DNA of 55,850 nucleotides from Chloroflexota bacterium (GTDB lineage: Bacteria > Chloroflexota > Anaerolineae > Promineifilales > Promineifilaceae). Both the position numbers and the translations under genes were made by a program. Shown one piece after another: positions 1 to 8,276 of the stretch; positions within the stretch are counted from its first letter, which is position 1; every line of letters begins with the position of its first letter. A model generated the notes under the pieces. It was not told the DNA's origin, ran no database searches, and was given only the letters and a program-made list of their open reading frames with translations. The stretch lies in contig JAAEOP010000564.1 in the NCBI GenBank assembly GCA_024223125.1, positions 1-55,850 on the forward strand, in the 5' to 3' direction.

Positions 1-283
1 CGTTATTGACAACAATATCAATGCCGCCATACGCTTCTGTGGCTTGCTGCACCAGGGTATTTACCGCTTCCTCGCTGCCGGTGTGGGCGGCAATGGGCAG
101 CGCTTCCCCCCCATTGCTGCGAATGATTTCGGCTACGGTGTCCAGTCCGGCCTGCTTGCGGCTGGCTAGAACGATTTTGGCTCCGGCGGCCGCATACACC
201 CCCGCAATCGCCTGCCCAATCCCCCGCGACGCCCCGGTAATCAGGGCCACTTTTCCCGTTAAATCAAAATTCGGTTGACTCAT
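1..283 (-). CDS. SDR-family oxidoreductase, N-terminal part (runs off the left edge)
   Basis: The first 94 residues of a short-chain dehydrogenase/reductase are present; the catalytic Ser-Tyr-Lys part lies outside the window. Reading leftward from the ATG at 283, the protein starts [20 protein letters not shown], which gives the NAD(P)-binding glycine motif TGASRGIG at residues 16-23. The IVVNN segment at the cut edge fits the end of strand beta-4. An AGGAG ribosome-binding site lies five bases before the ATG. SDRs of this type reduce or oxidise small carbonyl/alcohol substrates in the cytoplasm, but the substrate cannot be told from this part. The next gene on the same strand ends 43 bases upstream of it, and there is no evidence for a shared function. 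Confidence 0.9.
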   Translation of the reverse strand, partial: MSQPNFDLTGKVALITGASRGIGQAIAGVYAAAGAKIVLASRKQAGLDTVAEIIRSNGGEALPIAAHTGSEEAVNTLVQQATEAYGGIDIVVNN

Positions 284-326
284 TTTGTCTCCTTTTTACG
301 AGTTCTCCAAGATAATCTATGTGAAA

Positions 327-2744
327 TTACTTTAGTTGATCTTCAACTTCAAGAATCATTTCTTCAATGGTATTTCGATTGCTTGCTTCAGGATCCAATT
401 CTAGATACTGATAATAATCAGATATTGCGGCTTCGAATTGCCCTGTTTGTTGATATGCTCGCCCACGTCCCCAGTATGAATTGGTGTAAAAAGGATCAAG
501 TTCAATCGTGATTGTGAAATCGTCTATGGCTTTTTGATAATTACCTTTATGATACCAAGCTATACCACGATGATCATAAATCCAGGCTGTTTTCAGATTA
601 AATTCGATTGCCTTATCATAATCTACTATGGCTCCCTCAAAATCATCTTTTTCATAACGCGCTAAACCACGATAAGCATAACTCCAAGGATAATTCCAGT
701 CTAAAGCAATGGCTCTGTCAAAATCTTCGATTGCTCTATCAATTCGATCCAGATGATAAAATGAAATACCACGATTTGTAAATGTATAGTCGTCTGTGGG
801 ATCAATTTCGATGGATCTTGCGTATTCAATTAATGATTCAGCCAGTTCGTTTTGATAAAAATAAACAAGACCCTTTCCTGTATATGCTCGTGCGTAATCC
901 GGGTTTAGTTGAATTACTTGTTCAAAATCAGACCAAGCTGTTTCATATTCATCAAGCCAAAGGTGTGCAAAGCCACGGTTGAGAAATGCAACATCAAAGT
1001 CTGGATTTAGCTCTATAGCTTTATTAAAATCCTGTATGGCTCTTTCTGTCTCTCCGTATCGATTCAAGTTTTTTCCGCGTTCGTTATATGCCCAAGCAGC
1101 ATCATCCGGATTTAATTCAATAAATGTGTTGTAATCTGTGAATGCGCCCTCCAGGTCTCCGCTTTCCAATCGAGTATTGGCACGTTCCAAATAAGCATTG
1201 GGGTTATCAGGCTCTAATTCTATTGCTTTTGAATAATCCGCAATTGCTGCCTCCAAATCACCCCATTCCTGTCTGATTTTGCCTGTTTCTAGATATGTCC
1301 ACACCTGATTTGGTTGGATCCTTCCAATTGTCTCAAGATCGGATACAGCTTCTCCGTCTTTTCCAAGCTTATGATAGATTTTTGATCTGGATAAATAAAA
1401 CATGGAGACTTGAGGTTCAAGAGTAATTGCGGATGAGTAATCATCTAATGCTCCATCTAAGTCTCCCCATCTATGGCGGATTTCAGCACGCTTGGAATAA
1501 TCCCAAGCTAAATATTCACTTGTTTCTATAAATTTCTCGTGATCGGCTATAGCTCCTTCTTGATCACCAATTGCATATCGGGTTGTTCCTCTTTGAAAGT
1601 ACGCCTCTGAATTTTCAGGATGGATATCAAGAGCCTGGTCGTAATAATTTAGAGCGCTTTCATAATTTCCATTAGCATGTTCATCTAAAGCCCACCATAT
1701 GTAAGTGTTAGAAATTGATTCTATTAAGACCTTATCCGGTGTAAGTGTTAAAACTCGACTAAAATCTTCAATAACATCCTCTCTATTCCCTTCAAGTTTC
1801 TTGATAGAACCTCTTTGATAATATGCCCAGGCATAGTTTGGATTCAATTCAATTGCCTTGTCGAGGTCGGCAAGGGCTAATTCGATTTCGTAATTATCAA
1901 AGTAAAACATGCCTCGGTTGGCGTATGGTTCCGGTAAAGTCGGATTGAATTCTATAGCTTGCTCGATACTGTTAAAAGCTTCGTCTAGCTCATAAAAATT
2001 GTAATAAAGTAATGCCATGTTGTTATATGTTTCTACATGGAAAGGATCATTTTCGAGGACACGCTCGTAAAATTGCAGGGATTTTTCAGGTTCCCAGGTC
2101 ATCTGGTAAAGCCAAGCGATGAAAAAATATTTAATAGAGGTATCTGGGCTGGGTGTTTCTTCAATTTTTATTTGACTGTCTAATTCTTCGGCGATCTTAT
2201 GGGTTGCTGAATAGTTTTCAGTCACGGCCGTTGCATAACCACTTATAATAGTTCCCAGATCATTACCAACTCTTGGGAGTTGATCAGCATCTATTTGCCA
2301 TTGTTCCATCGTCAGTAAATCTCCGTGGAAACTCAAATTAGTTTTTTTGAAAACGTAAAGATTTATTTCTTGAACATCTGTAGTGTTTTCAAGTTCTAAT
2401 AATAATGCTGCATTATAATCATCAACAAAAAACTTTACTTCATATTTGTCTTTCAAATTAAAGTCATAAGGAAACAGTTCGACTCGAATATTGTCAACCC
2501 CGTAAATTTCAGTCTGTTCTATGATGGCTTTCTGTATTTCAATCAAATTTAAATCCGTGCCTTGTTTTTTTTCGGAGTTTGCCAGGATAATCAATATTTC
2601 ATCATCTTCTGCTTTTGCGAATGCTGGTTTTCTGCCCCACGAAGACGGCCCCCCTTGTAGAAATACCCAATATAAAAAACCTCCCAACAAAACTGAGAAT
2701 AGTATAGTAGCGCTTGCAAGAACTATCTTGGATTTTTGAGACAT
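327..2744 (-). CDS. membrane-anchored TPR-repeat protein, 805 aa
   Basis: The protein has one N-terminal membrane segment (about residues 8-30), a roughly 150-residue non-repeat region, and then about 17 consecutive tetratricopeptide repeats (about residues 205-790). Typical repeat cores read AIxDFNKAIELNPD and related 34-residue units. TPR arrays bind partner proteins; no catalytic motif is visible, so it is probably a surface-exposed or periplasm-like scaffold. The start is the ATG at 2744, preceded by a GGGGGG stretch a few bases upstream. The gene is visibly more AT-rich than its neighbours. It contains only one CGGCCG hexamer in 2.4 kb, against several per kb elsewhere, which hints at later acquisition. 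The partner and function are unknown. Confidence 0.9.
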   Translation of the reverse strand: MSQKSKIVLASATILFSVLLGGFLYWVFLQGGPSSWGRKPAFAKAEDDEILIILANSEKKQGTDLNLIEIQKAIIEQTEIYGVDNIRVELFPYDFNLKDKYEVKFFVDDYNAALLLELENTTDVQEINLYVFKKTNLSFHGDLLTMEQWQIDADQLPRVGNDLGTIISGYATAVTENYSATHKIAEELDSQIKIEETPSPDTSIKYFFIAWLYQMTWEPEKSLQFYERVLENDPFHVETYNNMALLYYNFYELDEAFNSIEQAIEFNPTLPEPYANRGMFYFDNYEIELALADLDKAIELNPNYAWAYYQRGSIKKLEGNREDVIEDFSRVLTLTPDKVLIESISNTYIWWALDEHANGNYESALNYYDQALDIHPENSEAYFQRGTTRYAIGDQEGAIADHEKFIETSEYLAWDYSKRAEIRHRWGDLDGALDDYSSAITLEPQVSMFYLSRSKIYHKLGKDGEAVSDLETIGRIQPNQVWTYLETGKIRQEWGDLEAAIADYSKAIELEPDNPNAYLERANTRLESGDLEGAFTDYNTFIELNPDDAAWAYNERGKNLNRYGETERAIQDFNKAIELNPDFDVAFLNRGFAHLWLDEYETAWSDFEQVIQLNPDYARAYTGKGLVYFYQNELAESLIEYARSIEIDPTDDYTFTNRGISFYHLDRIDRAIEDFDRAIALDWNYPWSYAYRGLARYEKDDFEGAIVDYDKAIEFNLKTAWIYDHRGIAWYHKGNYQKAIDDFTITIELDPFYTNSYWGRGRAYQQTGQFEAAISDYYQYLELDPEASNRNTIEEMILEVEDQLK

Positions 2745-2994
2745 GTCCCCCCTTTATCCTGATTAACAACCTGGTCACAGAAGTAATTCGTGACAGTTAC
2801 ATTGGCTTTTGCACTCAAAGTTGACGTGTGTTTCTTTGCATGTTTCAATGAACATATCAGCCATACTAACCATTAATACATGTAATTAAACCAATTTTCC
2901 AGAGTACTTTACTCAATTTATAAACCGGTGTGCTAATTTTGGCAATTTCTTGTTAATTGCGGTGTTCTCCGATGAAATGGCGTACAATATTTCT
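2745..2994. other. divergent spacer between the TPR protein and the DinB protein
   Basis: This spacer of about 250 bases lies between two divergently transcribed genes and should hold both promoters. A TACAAT hexamer at 2982-2987 sits just before the preferred ATG at 2995, but no good -35 box lies at the right distance, so I do not call a promoter. No repeat or ORF of interest is seen. Confidence 0.3.
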
Positions 2995-4632
2995 ATGATT
3001 ATTTACAGAGCTTATCTCGAACAAAGTCAGAATGGGCAGGTGATAGCCCACGTTTTATCCGTACCGGGTTGTTTTGGCAGCGGGGTTTCAGAAACGGCCG
3101 CGCTCACGGCCGTCACCCAAACTCTCCAAACAATGTGTAACGAAAGCGGCGAAATTGAGGTTGTTGTGGCGGAACGGATGGGGAAAGAGCCGTTGTTCAC
3201 CCCCGAACGCCAACCCATCAGTCGGGATGAGGTGGATCGCTATTTGCAAATCACCGCCCAAAATCGGGCTGAATTATTAGCGCTGGTACGGCCGCTCATT
3301 ACTGCCATGCGAAACTGGAAACCCACTGCCAACCGTATGAGCATCAACGAAATACTGCGTCATATTGGTGGTGGCGAACTGTGGTATATTTCTCGTCTAA
3401 CCGGGAAAGAACCAGTGTTGACTGAGGGTGGGATAATGGGCGTTTTGCGGGCGGTACGGCGCACGGCCGTGACCACAATCCAACAATTTAGCGACGATCA
3501 GCTTGCGGCCGTGCAAACACAACCCCACTTTACCAACCATCCCCAGGAAGAATGGTCTGTACGCAAAGTCCTGCGTCGCCTGTTGGAACATGAACGGGAA
3601 CACATCGCCCACATTCAAGAGATATTGGCCGAATGGCGGCTGTATTTTGAAGCCCGATTACAGGCTGAACGGGCTGATTTTCTGTGGCAACTGCGCGGCC
3701 TTAGCGCCGACACCCTCACGACGCAAGAAGCGTTGCCCGGCTGGACGGTGAAAAACCTCATCGCCCATGTGGCCTACTATGACGCTTTCCACACCAAGCG
3801 GATGCAGATGATTAGCGACGGCCGTCTGGCAGACATTCAGGAAATAGGCGACGAGGAAGCCTTAGCCCGGTACAACGCCGATCTGATGACCCAATTTGAA
3901 ACCATCCCATTGGAACAGGCCGTAACCATGCTGCTTAAAGAGCGAGGCGGCTTTCGGACTGTTCTCAAACGGCTGTCTGACGCCGAGCTACACCGCCGCA
4001 TCGCCATGCCCTGGGGCTGGCAAACCAGTATGCGCGCCTGGGCTAATTGGCGTTACCTGCATGATATGGATCACGGCCGTCAACTAACCCAAATGCGCCA
4101 AACCCTTCCACCTGAAAAAGTCCGTGAAGCAACCCCCAAATTCATCACGCAGGCAATTTTGAACGCCACCCGCAAAGCATTCCTGGCATTGCTGCCATTG
4201 CTGCCGCCAGATGAGTTAACCACGCGCCCTGTGTGCGGTGTGTGGACAATGAAAGATTTGCTGGGTCATCTAACTGATTGGGAGATTGTGGCTGTAGATG
4301 GATTGCGGCAGTTGGCGGCCGGACAAATACCGGAATTTGATTATACGATTACCGATTTTGACGCATTTAATAATCCCCACGCGGCCGCGCGTAAAGAGCA
4401 ACCCTGGGATGAAGTATGGCAAGATTTCCAAAGCACACGGGCAGAGATGATGCAATTGTTGGCCGAACTATCTGACCATGATTTGGCCTGCACCTTCAAA
4501 ACGCCCTGGGGAGCCACATTGCCCGGCTACTTTTGGCCGCTCATCTGGGCCGGACATGAACAGGAACACGGTGTGGATGTGCGCCACGCTTTACAACTTG
4601 CCAACTGGCCCAAACGGTTAGTCAGTCATTAA
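2995..4632 (+). CDS. HicB-like domain fused to three DinB-type four-helix domains
   Basis: The N-terminus (MIIYRAYLEQ... to about residue 60) resembles the HicB/antitoxin-like alpha-beta fold, with the typical PGCFGSGVSETAALTAV segment. Three consecutive DinB-like helical bundles follow, at roughly residues 80-215, 220-370 and 375-540. Each ends in a histidine-bearing helix: EHEREHIAHI, LHDMDHGRQL and GHEQEHGVDV. DinB/YfiT-fold proteins are metal-dependent enzymes or thiol transferases of largely unknown substrate. The reading frame is open from 2950, with possible starts TTG 2950, ATG 2977 and ATG 2995. I prefer 2995 because the HicB-like domain begins there, although no Shine-Dalgarno sequence precedes it. 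The fold assignment is by motif only, and the function is unknown. Confidence 0.75.
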   Translation: MIIYRAYLEQSQNGQVIAHVLSVPGCFGSGVSETAALTAVTQTLQTMCNESGEIEVVVAERMGKEPLFTPERQPISRDEVDRYLQITAQNRAELLALVRPLITAMRNWKPTANRMSINEILRHIGGGELWYISRLTGKEPVLTEGGIMGVLRAVRRTAVTTIQQFSDDQLAAVQTQPHFTNHPQEEWSVRKVLRRLLEHEREHIAHIQEILAEWRLYFEARLQAERADFLWQLRGLSADTLTTQEALPGWTVKNLIAHVAYYDAFHTKRMQMISDGRLADIQEIGDEEALARYNADLMTQFETIPLEQAVTMLLKERGGFRTVLKRLSDAELHRRIAMPWGWQTSMRAWANWRYLHDMDHGRQLTQMRQTLPPEKVREATPKFITQAILNATRKAFLALLPLLPPDELTTRPVCGVWTMKDLLGHLTDWEIVAVDGLRQLAAGQIPEFDYTITDFDAFNNPHAAARKEQPWDEVWQDFQSTRAEMMQLLAELSDHDLACTFKTPWGATLPGYFWPLIWAGHEQEHGVDVRHALQLANWPKRLVSH

Positions 4633-4685
4633 TAAACATTTGTTAGGTTTTCTGCCGCACTGATAAAGCACAATCATTAATTGCT

Positions 4686-5360
4686 ATGACAAACTCTTCT
4701 GAATCTGGTCAAGAATCTATCGAGCAACAAGTGAAGAATTTACAGATGGAAAATAAAATTTTTCGACAATTACTCACCAACCTTGGTTTTGAAATTCGCA
4801 CCCCTGCGAATGTAATAATCGGATATTCGACCATATTATTGGACGAGCAGGAATTTGATACACTTAATGAAAAACAGGTAAGCTCTTTGGACTATATTCG
4901 AAAGAGCGCCCAAAGAGTGTTAGATATTTTTGAAGATATAAATAATACAATGCGGATAGTTCTGTTTTCTCAATGGGAAAATTTCAGACCGGAGAAAGTC
5001 AATTTGGGACAGCTCATAGAGGAACTTAATATCACTACTGACCAGCTAACGATTGAGAATATCCCTAATGTTTGGGCTGACAAGCGACTACTATTATCTA
5101 CATTGGATATGTTATTTTCAGTGCCAGAACCTACTAACCCAACTCGAAAAATATTGATAGAATCAACAAGTGAGCCACGATTTGTGACCATACATTACGA
5201 TATCGGGTTCTATTCTAAATACTATGATTTAGGTGATGATCCACGGTTGCTTGTTTGCCAAATTGGTATAAATCAGCAAGGAGGTTTTTTGGACTTAGAG
5301 GAATCTACAAAAAGCGCAATAAGGATTAAAGTTGGATTGCCTGTATCTGAGAAGACATAA
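4686..5360 (+). CDS. histidine-kinase-like protein without the phospho-acceptor histidine
   Basis: This 224-residue protein carries a recognisable DHp (HisKA) segment, but the H-box reads GFEIRTPANVIIGYS instead of the usual SHELRTPLN...IIGYS. Phe35 therefore stands where the phosphorylated histidine should be. The following region has a degraded HATPase-like layout (ADKRLLLSTLDMLFS in place of an N-box) and lacks G1, F and G2 boxes. It cannot be an ordinary autokinase; it may be a dimerising or receiver-binding relic or a regulator. It has no membrane segment and no sensor domain. The gene is AT-rich and contains no CGGCCG, unlike the surrounding genes. The start ATG at 4686 has only a weak ribosome-binding site. 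Confidence 0.7.
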   Translation: MTNSSESGQESIEQQVKNLQMENKIFRQLLTNLGFEIRTPANVIIGYSTILLDEQEFDTLNEKQVSSLDYIRKSAQRVLDIFEDINNTMRIVLFSQWENFRPEKVNLGQLIEELNITTDQLTIENIPNVWADKRLLLSTLDMLFSVPEPTNPTRKILIESTSEPRFVTIHYDIGFYSKYYDLGDDPRLLVCQIGINQQGGFLDLEESTKSAIRIKVGLPVSEKT

Positions 5361-5367
5361 TCTTCTG

Positions 5368-5426
5368 ACACGGATAAAGAGGAAACACCGATATAGACTT
5401 AAAAACAGTGTTCCCCCTATCCGTGT
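5368..5426. repeat. imperfect inverted repeat in spacer
   Basis: ACACGGATA (5368-5376) pairs with TATCCGTGT (5418-5426). The pairing extends inward through an AAACAC/GTGTT block. It lies between the kinase-like gene and the NmrA-like gene. It has no T-run, so it is not called a terminator. Confidence 0.45.
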
Positions 5427-5453
5427 AAAACTTGTCGGTTTGAGGCGAAGCTT

Positions 5454-6317
5454 ATGCGTATTTTGGTGACGGGTGCGGCCGGTAAAACGGGGCAGGCAGT
5501 GGTTGGAGCATTGGCAAAACGGGGTACGGCCGTGCGCGCCCTCGTTCGTCGCCATGAGCAGATTGAAATAGTGCAGGATATTGGCGCGGTGGAGGTAGTT
5601 GTGGGGGATGTGTTGGCGACTGCCGTGTGGCGTCAGGCCACCCAAAATATAGACACCCTCTACCACATCTGCCCTAACATGCACCCCCAGGAAGTGGAGA
5701 TTGCCGAGATGGGTATTGCCGCCGCCCAGCGCAATGGCGTCTCCCATTTTGGCTATCATTCCGTTTTGCATCCCCAAACAGAAGCGATGTCCCATCATTG
5801 GTGTAAACTGCGGGTGGAAGAGGCGCTTTTTGCCTCTGGTTTGCCGTTTACCATTTTGCAGCCGGCCGCTTATATGCAAAATATTCTGGCAAGTTGGACG
5901 GCCGTTGTAGAAGATGGCCTTTACCGCGTTCCCTACCCTGTCTCTACCCCAATGAGTCTGGTAGACTTAGCCGATGTTGCCGAAGCGGCCGCTATTGTCT
6001 TGACACAACCGGGGCACAGCGGGGCAATTTATGAATTGGTCGGGCCAGAAATTTTGACTCAAACCCAGATGGCTGAAATTATGGGGGCGGTGTTGGAGCG
6101 AGAGGTTACGGCCGTGAGCCAACCCTTAGCAGAATGGCAAAATAATGCCCAACAGAACGGCCTTCCTCCTTATGCGATTGATACACTGCTAAGAATGTTT
6201 CGCTATTATGCCCAACATGGCTTTTGGGGGAACAGCAATATTTTACGTTGGCTGTTGAACCGGGAACCAACCATGTTTGCCAAGTTTATTAAGTGCTGGC
6301 TTCAATCAGCGGACTGA
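5454..6317 (+). CDS. NmrA-like NAD(P)-binding protein (atypical SDR)
   Basis: The protein has 287 residues. The N-terminus MRILVTGAAGKTGQAVVGAL contains the GxxGxxG dinucleotide-binding loop of the atypical SDR/NmrA family. The sequence continues with an NmrA-like core (VVGDVLATAVWRQA, then a substrate-side region SHFGYHSVLHP). The classical YxxxK catalytic pair is not obvious, as is common in NmrA-type proteins, which often sense NAD(P) redox state or reduce quinones or azo compounds. It is cytoplasmic. A GAGG ribosome-binding site lies about eight bases before the ATG. It is followed by a truncated repeat at 6321 and faces the convergent TrkA-N gene. The exact role is not determinable. Confidence 0.85.
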   Translation: MRILVTGAAGKTGQAVVGALAKRGTAVRALVRRHEQIEIVQDIGAVEVVVGDVLATAVWRQATQNIDTLYHICPNMHPQEVEIAEMGIAAAQRNGVSHFGYHSVLHPQTEAMSHHWCKLRVEEALFASGLPFTILQPAAYMQNILASWTAVVEDGLYRVPYPVSTPMSLVDLADVAEAAAIVLTQPGHSGAIYELVGPEILTQTQMAEIMGAVLEREVTAVSQPLAEWQNNAQQNGLPPYAIDTLLRMFRYYAQHGFWGNSNILRWLLNREPTMFAKFIKCWLQSAD

Positions 6318-6320
6318 CTT

Positions 6321-6360
6321 AGGCCAATTCCAGAAAATAATGATCCCGAATTGATGCCAT
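6321..6360 (-). repeat. truncated copy of the 102-bp double-hairpin repeat
   Basis: The forty bases starting AGGCCAATTCCAGAAAATAA match the left 40 bases of the full copy at 19365-19466, then diverge. Only the first half of the first hairpin remains. It sits four bases after the NmrA-like stop codon. The strand given is only relative to the other copies. Confidence 0.75.
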
Positions 6361-6379
6361 AGTTATTTACGGGCAAGCC

Positions 6380-7453
6380 CTACGCGGTATTATCGTCTAC
6401 CAGGTGGCTGATTTGTGAATGTCCGGCCAGGATGGCGATGGTGGCTCCTTCCTTTAATTGGCAATCTCCGGCCGGGTGAAAGGTAGATACCCCGTCTTGC
6501 CGCAGCAACACCACACTAACGTCATAGTTTTGTTCTAGGTCGGACATACTTTGATTTATCAGGTTGGAGAGGGGTTGAATTTCTAGCCGGGCTAGACTGA
6601 GCGATTCCCCTTCAATGGTAATGGGGCGGGTAATATCTACGTTGGCGGCGGCCGTGGCAAATACCGGCGCCGACATGCCGGTGGCGCTCATCGCCCGGAA
6701 GCCAAACTGCTCCTGAATAGACTGGCCAAATTCATCATCAAAAATACGAATGACAATATTGATGTGGGGATTGAGTTTACGCGCCTTAAAGGCTATTTGC
6801 AGATTGACGCTGTCGTTTTGGGTGCAGATAACCAATGCCCGCGCTTTAACAATGCCGGCCCCGCGTAACTCTTCTTCGCGGCGAGCGTCCCCGGCCAGTA
6901 CGGGAATGCCCATGGCCTGAGCCTGGGCTACCAACTCATCGTCCGGCACATGCTCGATTGCTACCACTTCCTGATCGAGATCGTGCAGTTCTTTGACCAC
7001 CCGAAATCCTAAATGTCCTAAACCAACCAGAACGACATGTTTATTGAAGGTTGAAGCGACGGCCATTTCCCACTCCTTGCCGCGTTGGCGGCGATTAAAA
7101 AGTAGAATACCAAAGTCGGTTAATCCCAGGGCTAATACGAGTAGGCCGATGATGGGCATGATGAAGTAGAACAGTTCCAGGCGTACATCGTCGGGCAGTT
7201 CGTCGCCGAGGGGTTGGAAGAAGGTGAGTCCCAGGACATGGTAGATGGCTTCACCCAGATCGCTGCTGCCGATGGGTTCGCCTAACTGCCGGGCCAGGTT
7301 ATGGTAGGTGAAACCGCCGATGAGTACGGCCGTACTGAAAAATAACAGCGGCCACACAAATTGACGCACTAACAAGAGTGTATCTCGCCAGACAGCCCGC
7401 AGCGGCCGCAGCCACCGCCAATATTTCGACTTTCGTACTCGACGCCATTTCAT
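6380..7453 (-). CDS. two-TM protein with TrkA-N and TrkA-C domains (K+ channel/RCK-like)
   Basis: The N-terminal part has two hydrophobic segments (about residues 25-45 and 85-108). A TrkA-N/RCK Rossmann domain follows, with the NAD-binding loop GLGHLGFRVV, and then a C-terminal TrkA-C-like domain. This is the layout of MthK/Kch-type K+ channels with cytosolic ligand gating. However, the loop between the two membrane segments (AIYHVLGLTFFQPLGDELP) has no TVGYG selectivity filter, so selective K+ conduction is doubtful. The frame is open upstream to 7585, but that reading would run into the divergent neighbour. I chose the ATG at 7453 (357 aa), just before the basic MKWRRVRKSKYW stretch. The alternative start is the ATG at 7492. 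Confidence 0.8.
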   Translation of the reverse strand: MKWRRVRKSKYWRWLRPLRAVWRDTLLLVRQFVWPLLFFSTAVLIGGFTYHNLARQLGEPIGSSDLGEAIYHVLGLTFFQPLGDELPDDVRLELFYFIMPIIGLLVLALGLTDFGILLFNRRQRGKEWEMAVASTFNKHVVLVGLGHLGFRVVKELHDLDQEVVAIEHVPDDELVAQAQAMGIPVLAGDARREEELRGAGIVKARALVICTQNDSVNLQIAFKARKLNPHINIVIRIFDDEFGQSIQEQFGFRAMSATGMSAPVFATAAANVDITRPITIEGESLSLARLEIQPLSNLINQSMSDLEQNYDVSVVLLRQDGVSTFHPAGDCQLKEGATIAILAGHSQISHLVDDNTA

Positions 7454-7546
7454 TATGATCCATTGTAACAAAGGTTGGCAAATTGTGGGCATGGAACGGC
7501 CGTACTTTTTGTCAATACGGCCGTTTGCTTTTATACTCTGGGTTAT

Positions 7547-8254
7547 ATGTTTGTTGTCAACCAAGCCCTTATTCAAAAAGCACAAAAAATCTTGTCCGCA
7601 AGCCCTAATATCTATTGGGTATTAGGAGGGTCGGCTACCGGCAAATCTACTATCTGCCAAACTATTTCCCAAATGACACAGGCGACGGTGTATGATATGG
7701 ATGCGTTTATTTACGGCCATTACCAACCCCACTACTCTCCTGAACGGCATCCTGCCAGCGTCGCCTGGTTTGGCGCAGAAAGTCCGCTGGCCTGGGTCAT
7801 GGCTTTGTCCTGGGAAGAATTTGACGCCCTCAACCAGGCTACCAACGCTGAGTTTTTGGACTTACTGGCTGATGATCTATCCCCAACCAACCTGACATCT
7901 CCGCTGCTGATTGATGGCGGCTTCACACATCCCTCTATCATTGCTCAGGCAGCCCATTTGCCAAACATTGTCTGCCTGGATGCCCCCCGACAAATGGTCA
8001 TTCAGGAATGGGAAACGCAAACGGAGCGGCTGGCGATGAAGAGCTGGATTCACGATTTGCTTAACGGGGAAGCGATGTGGTCGAAATTTTTAGAACATGA
8101 CCGGCGCATGAATGAAACAATGGTGCGTGAAAGCGATGCTTTGGGTGTACGGGTATTTAGACGGGATGAGGACACGGCCGTTTATACTCTGGCGCAGCAA
8201 ATTATCAATTATTTCAACTTCGCTGCTTCTGAACATAAATCTCACAGCCGGTAA
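7547..8254 (+). CDS. P-loop NTPase, shikimate/adenylate-kinase-like
   Basis: This 235-residue cytoplasmic protein carries a Walker A loop GGSATGKST near the N-terminus. It is followed by VYDMDAFIYG, whose aspartates fit the substrate/Mg2+ site of small-molecule kinases. A later hydrophobic strand ending in LLIDGGF could be Walker B. The overall plan is like AAA_17/AAA_18 or gluconate-kinase-like enzymes, but no substrate is evident. The ATG at 7547 (MFVVNQALIQ) is preferred. The longer frame from 7475 would overlap the start region of the divergent TrkA-N gene. The 93-base spacer between the two starts should hold both promoters. Confidence 0.75.
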   Translation: MFVVNQALIQKAQKILSASPNIYWVLGGSATGKSTICQTISQMTQATVYDMDAFIYGHYQPHYSPERHPASVAWFGAESPLAWVMALSWEEFDALNQATNAEFLDLLADDLSPTNLTSPLLIDGGFTHPSIIAQAAHLPNIVCLDAPRQMVIQEWETQTERLAMKSWIHDLLNGEAMWSKFLEHDRRMNETMVRESDALGVRVFRRDEDTAVYTLAQQIINYFNFAASEHKSHSR

Positions 8255-8276
8255 AGGCAAAGCCATATTTGCCCAA

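Noticed and set aside
5295..5879. 194-residue minus-strand frame across the NmrA-like gene start
   Set aside because: It is opposite a well-supported Rossmann-fold gene, has Cys/Arg/His-rich low-quality composition and no recognisable motif.
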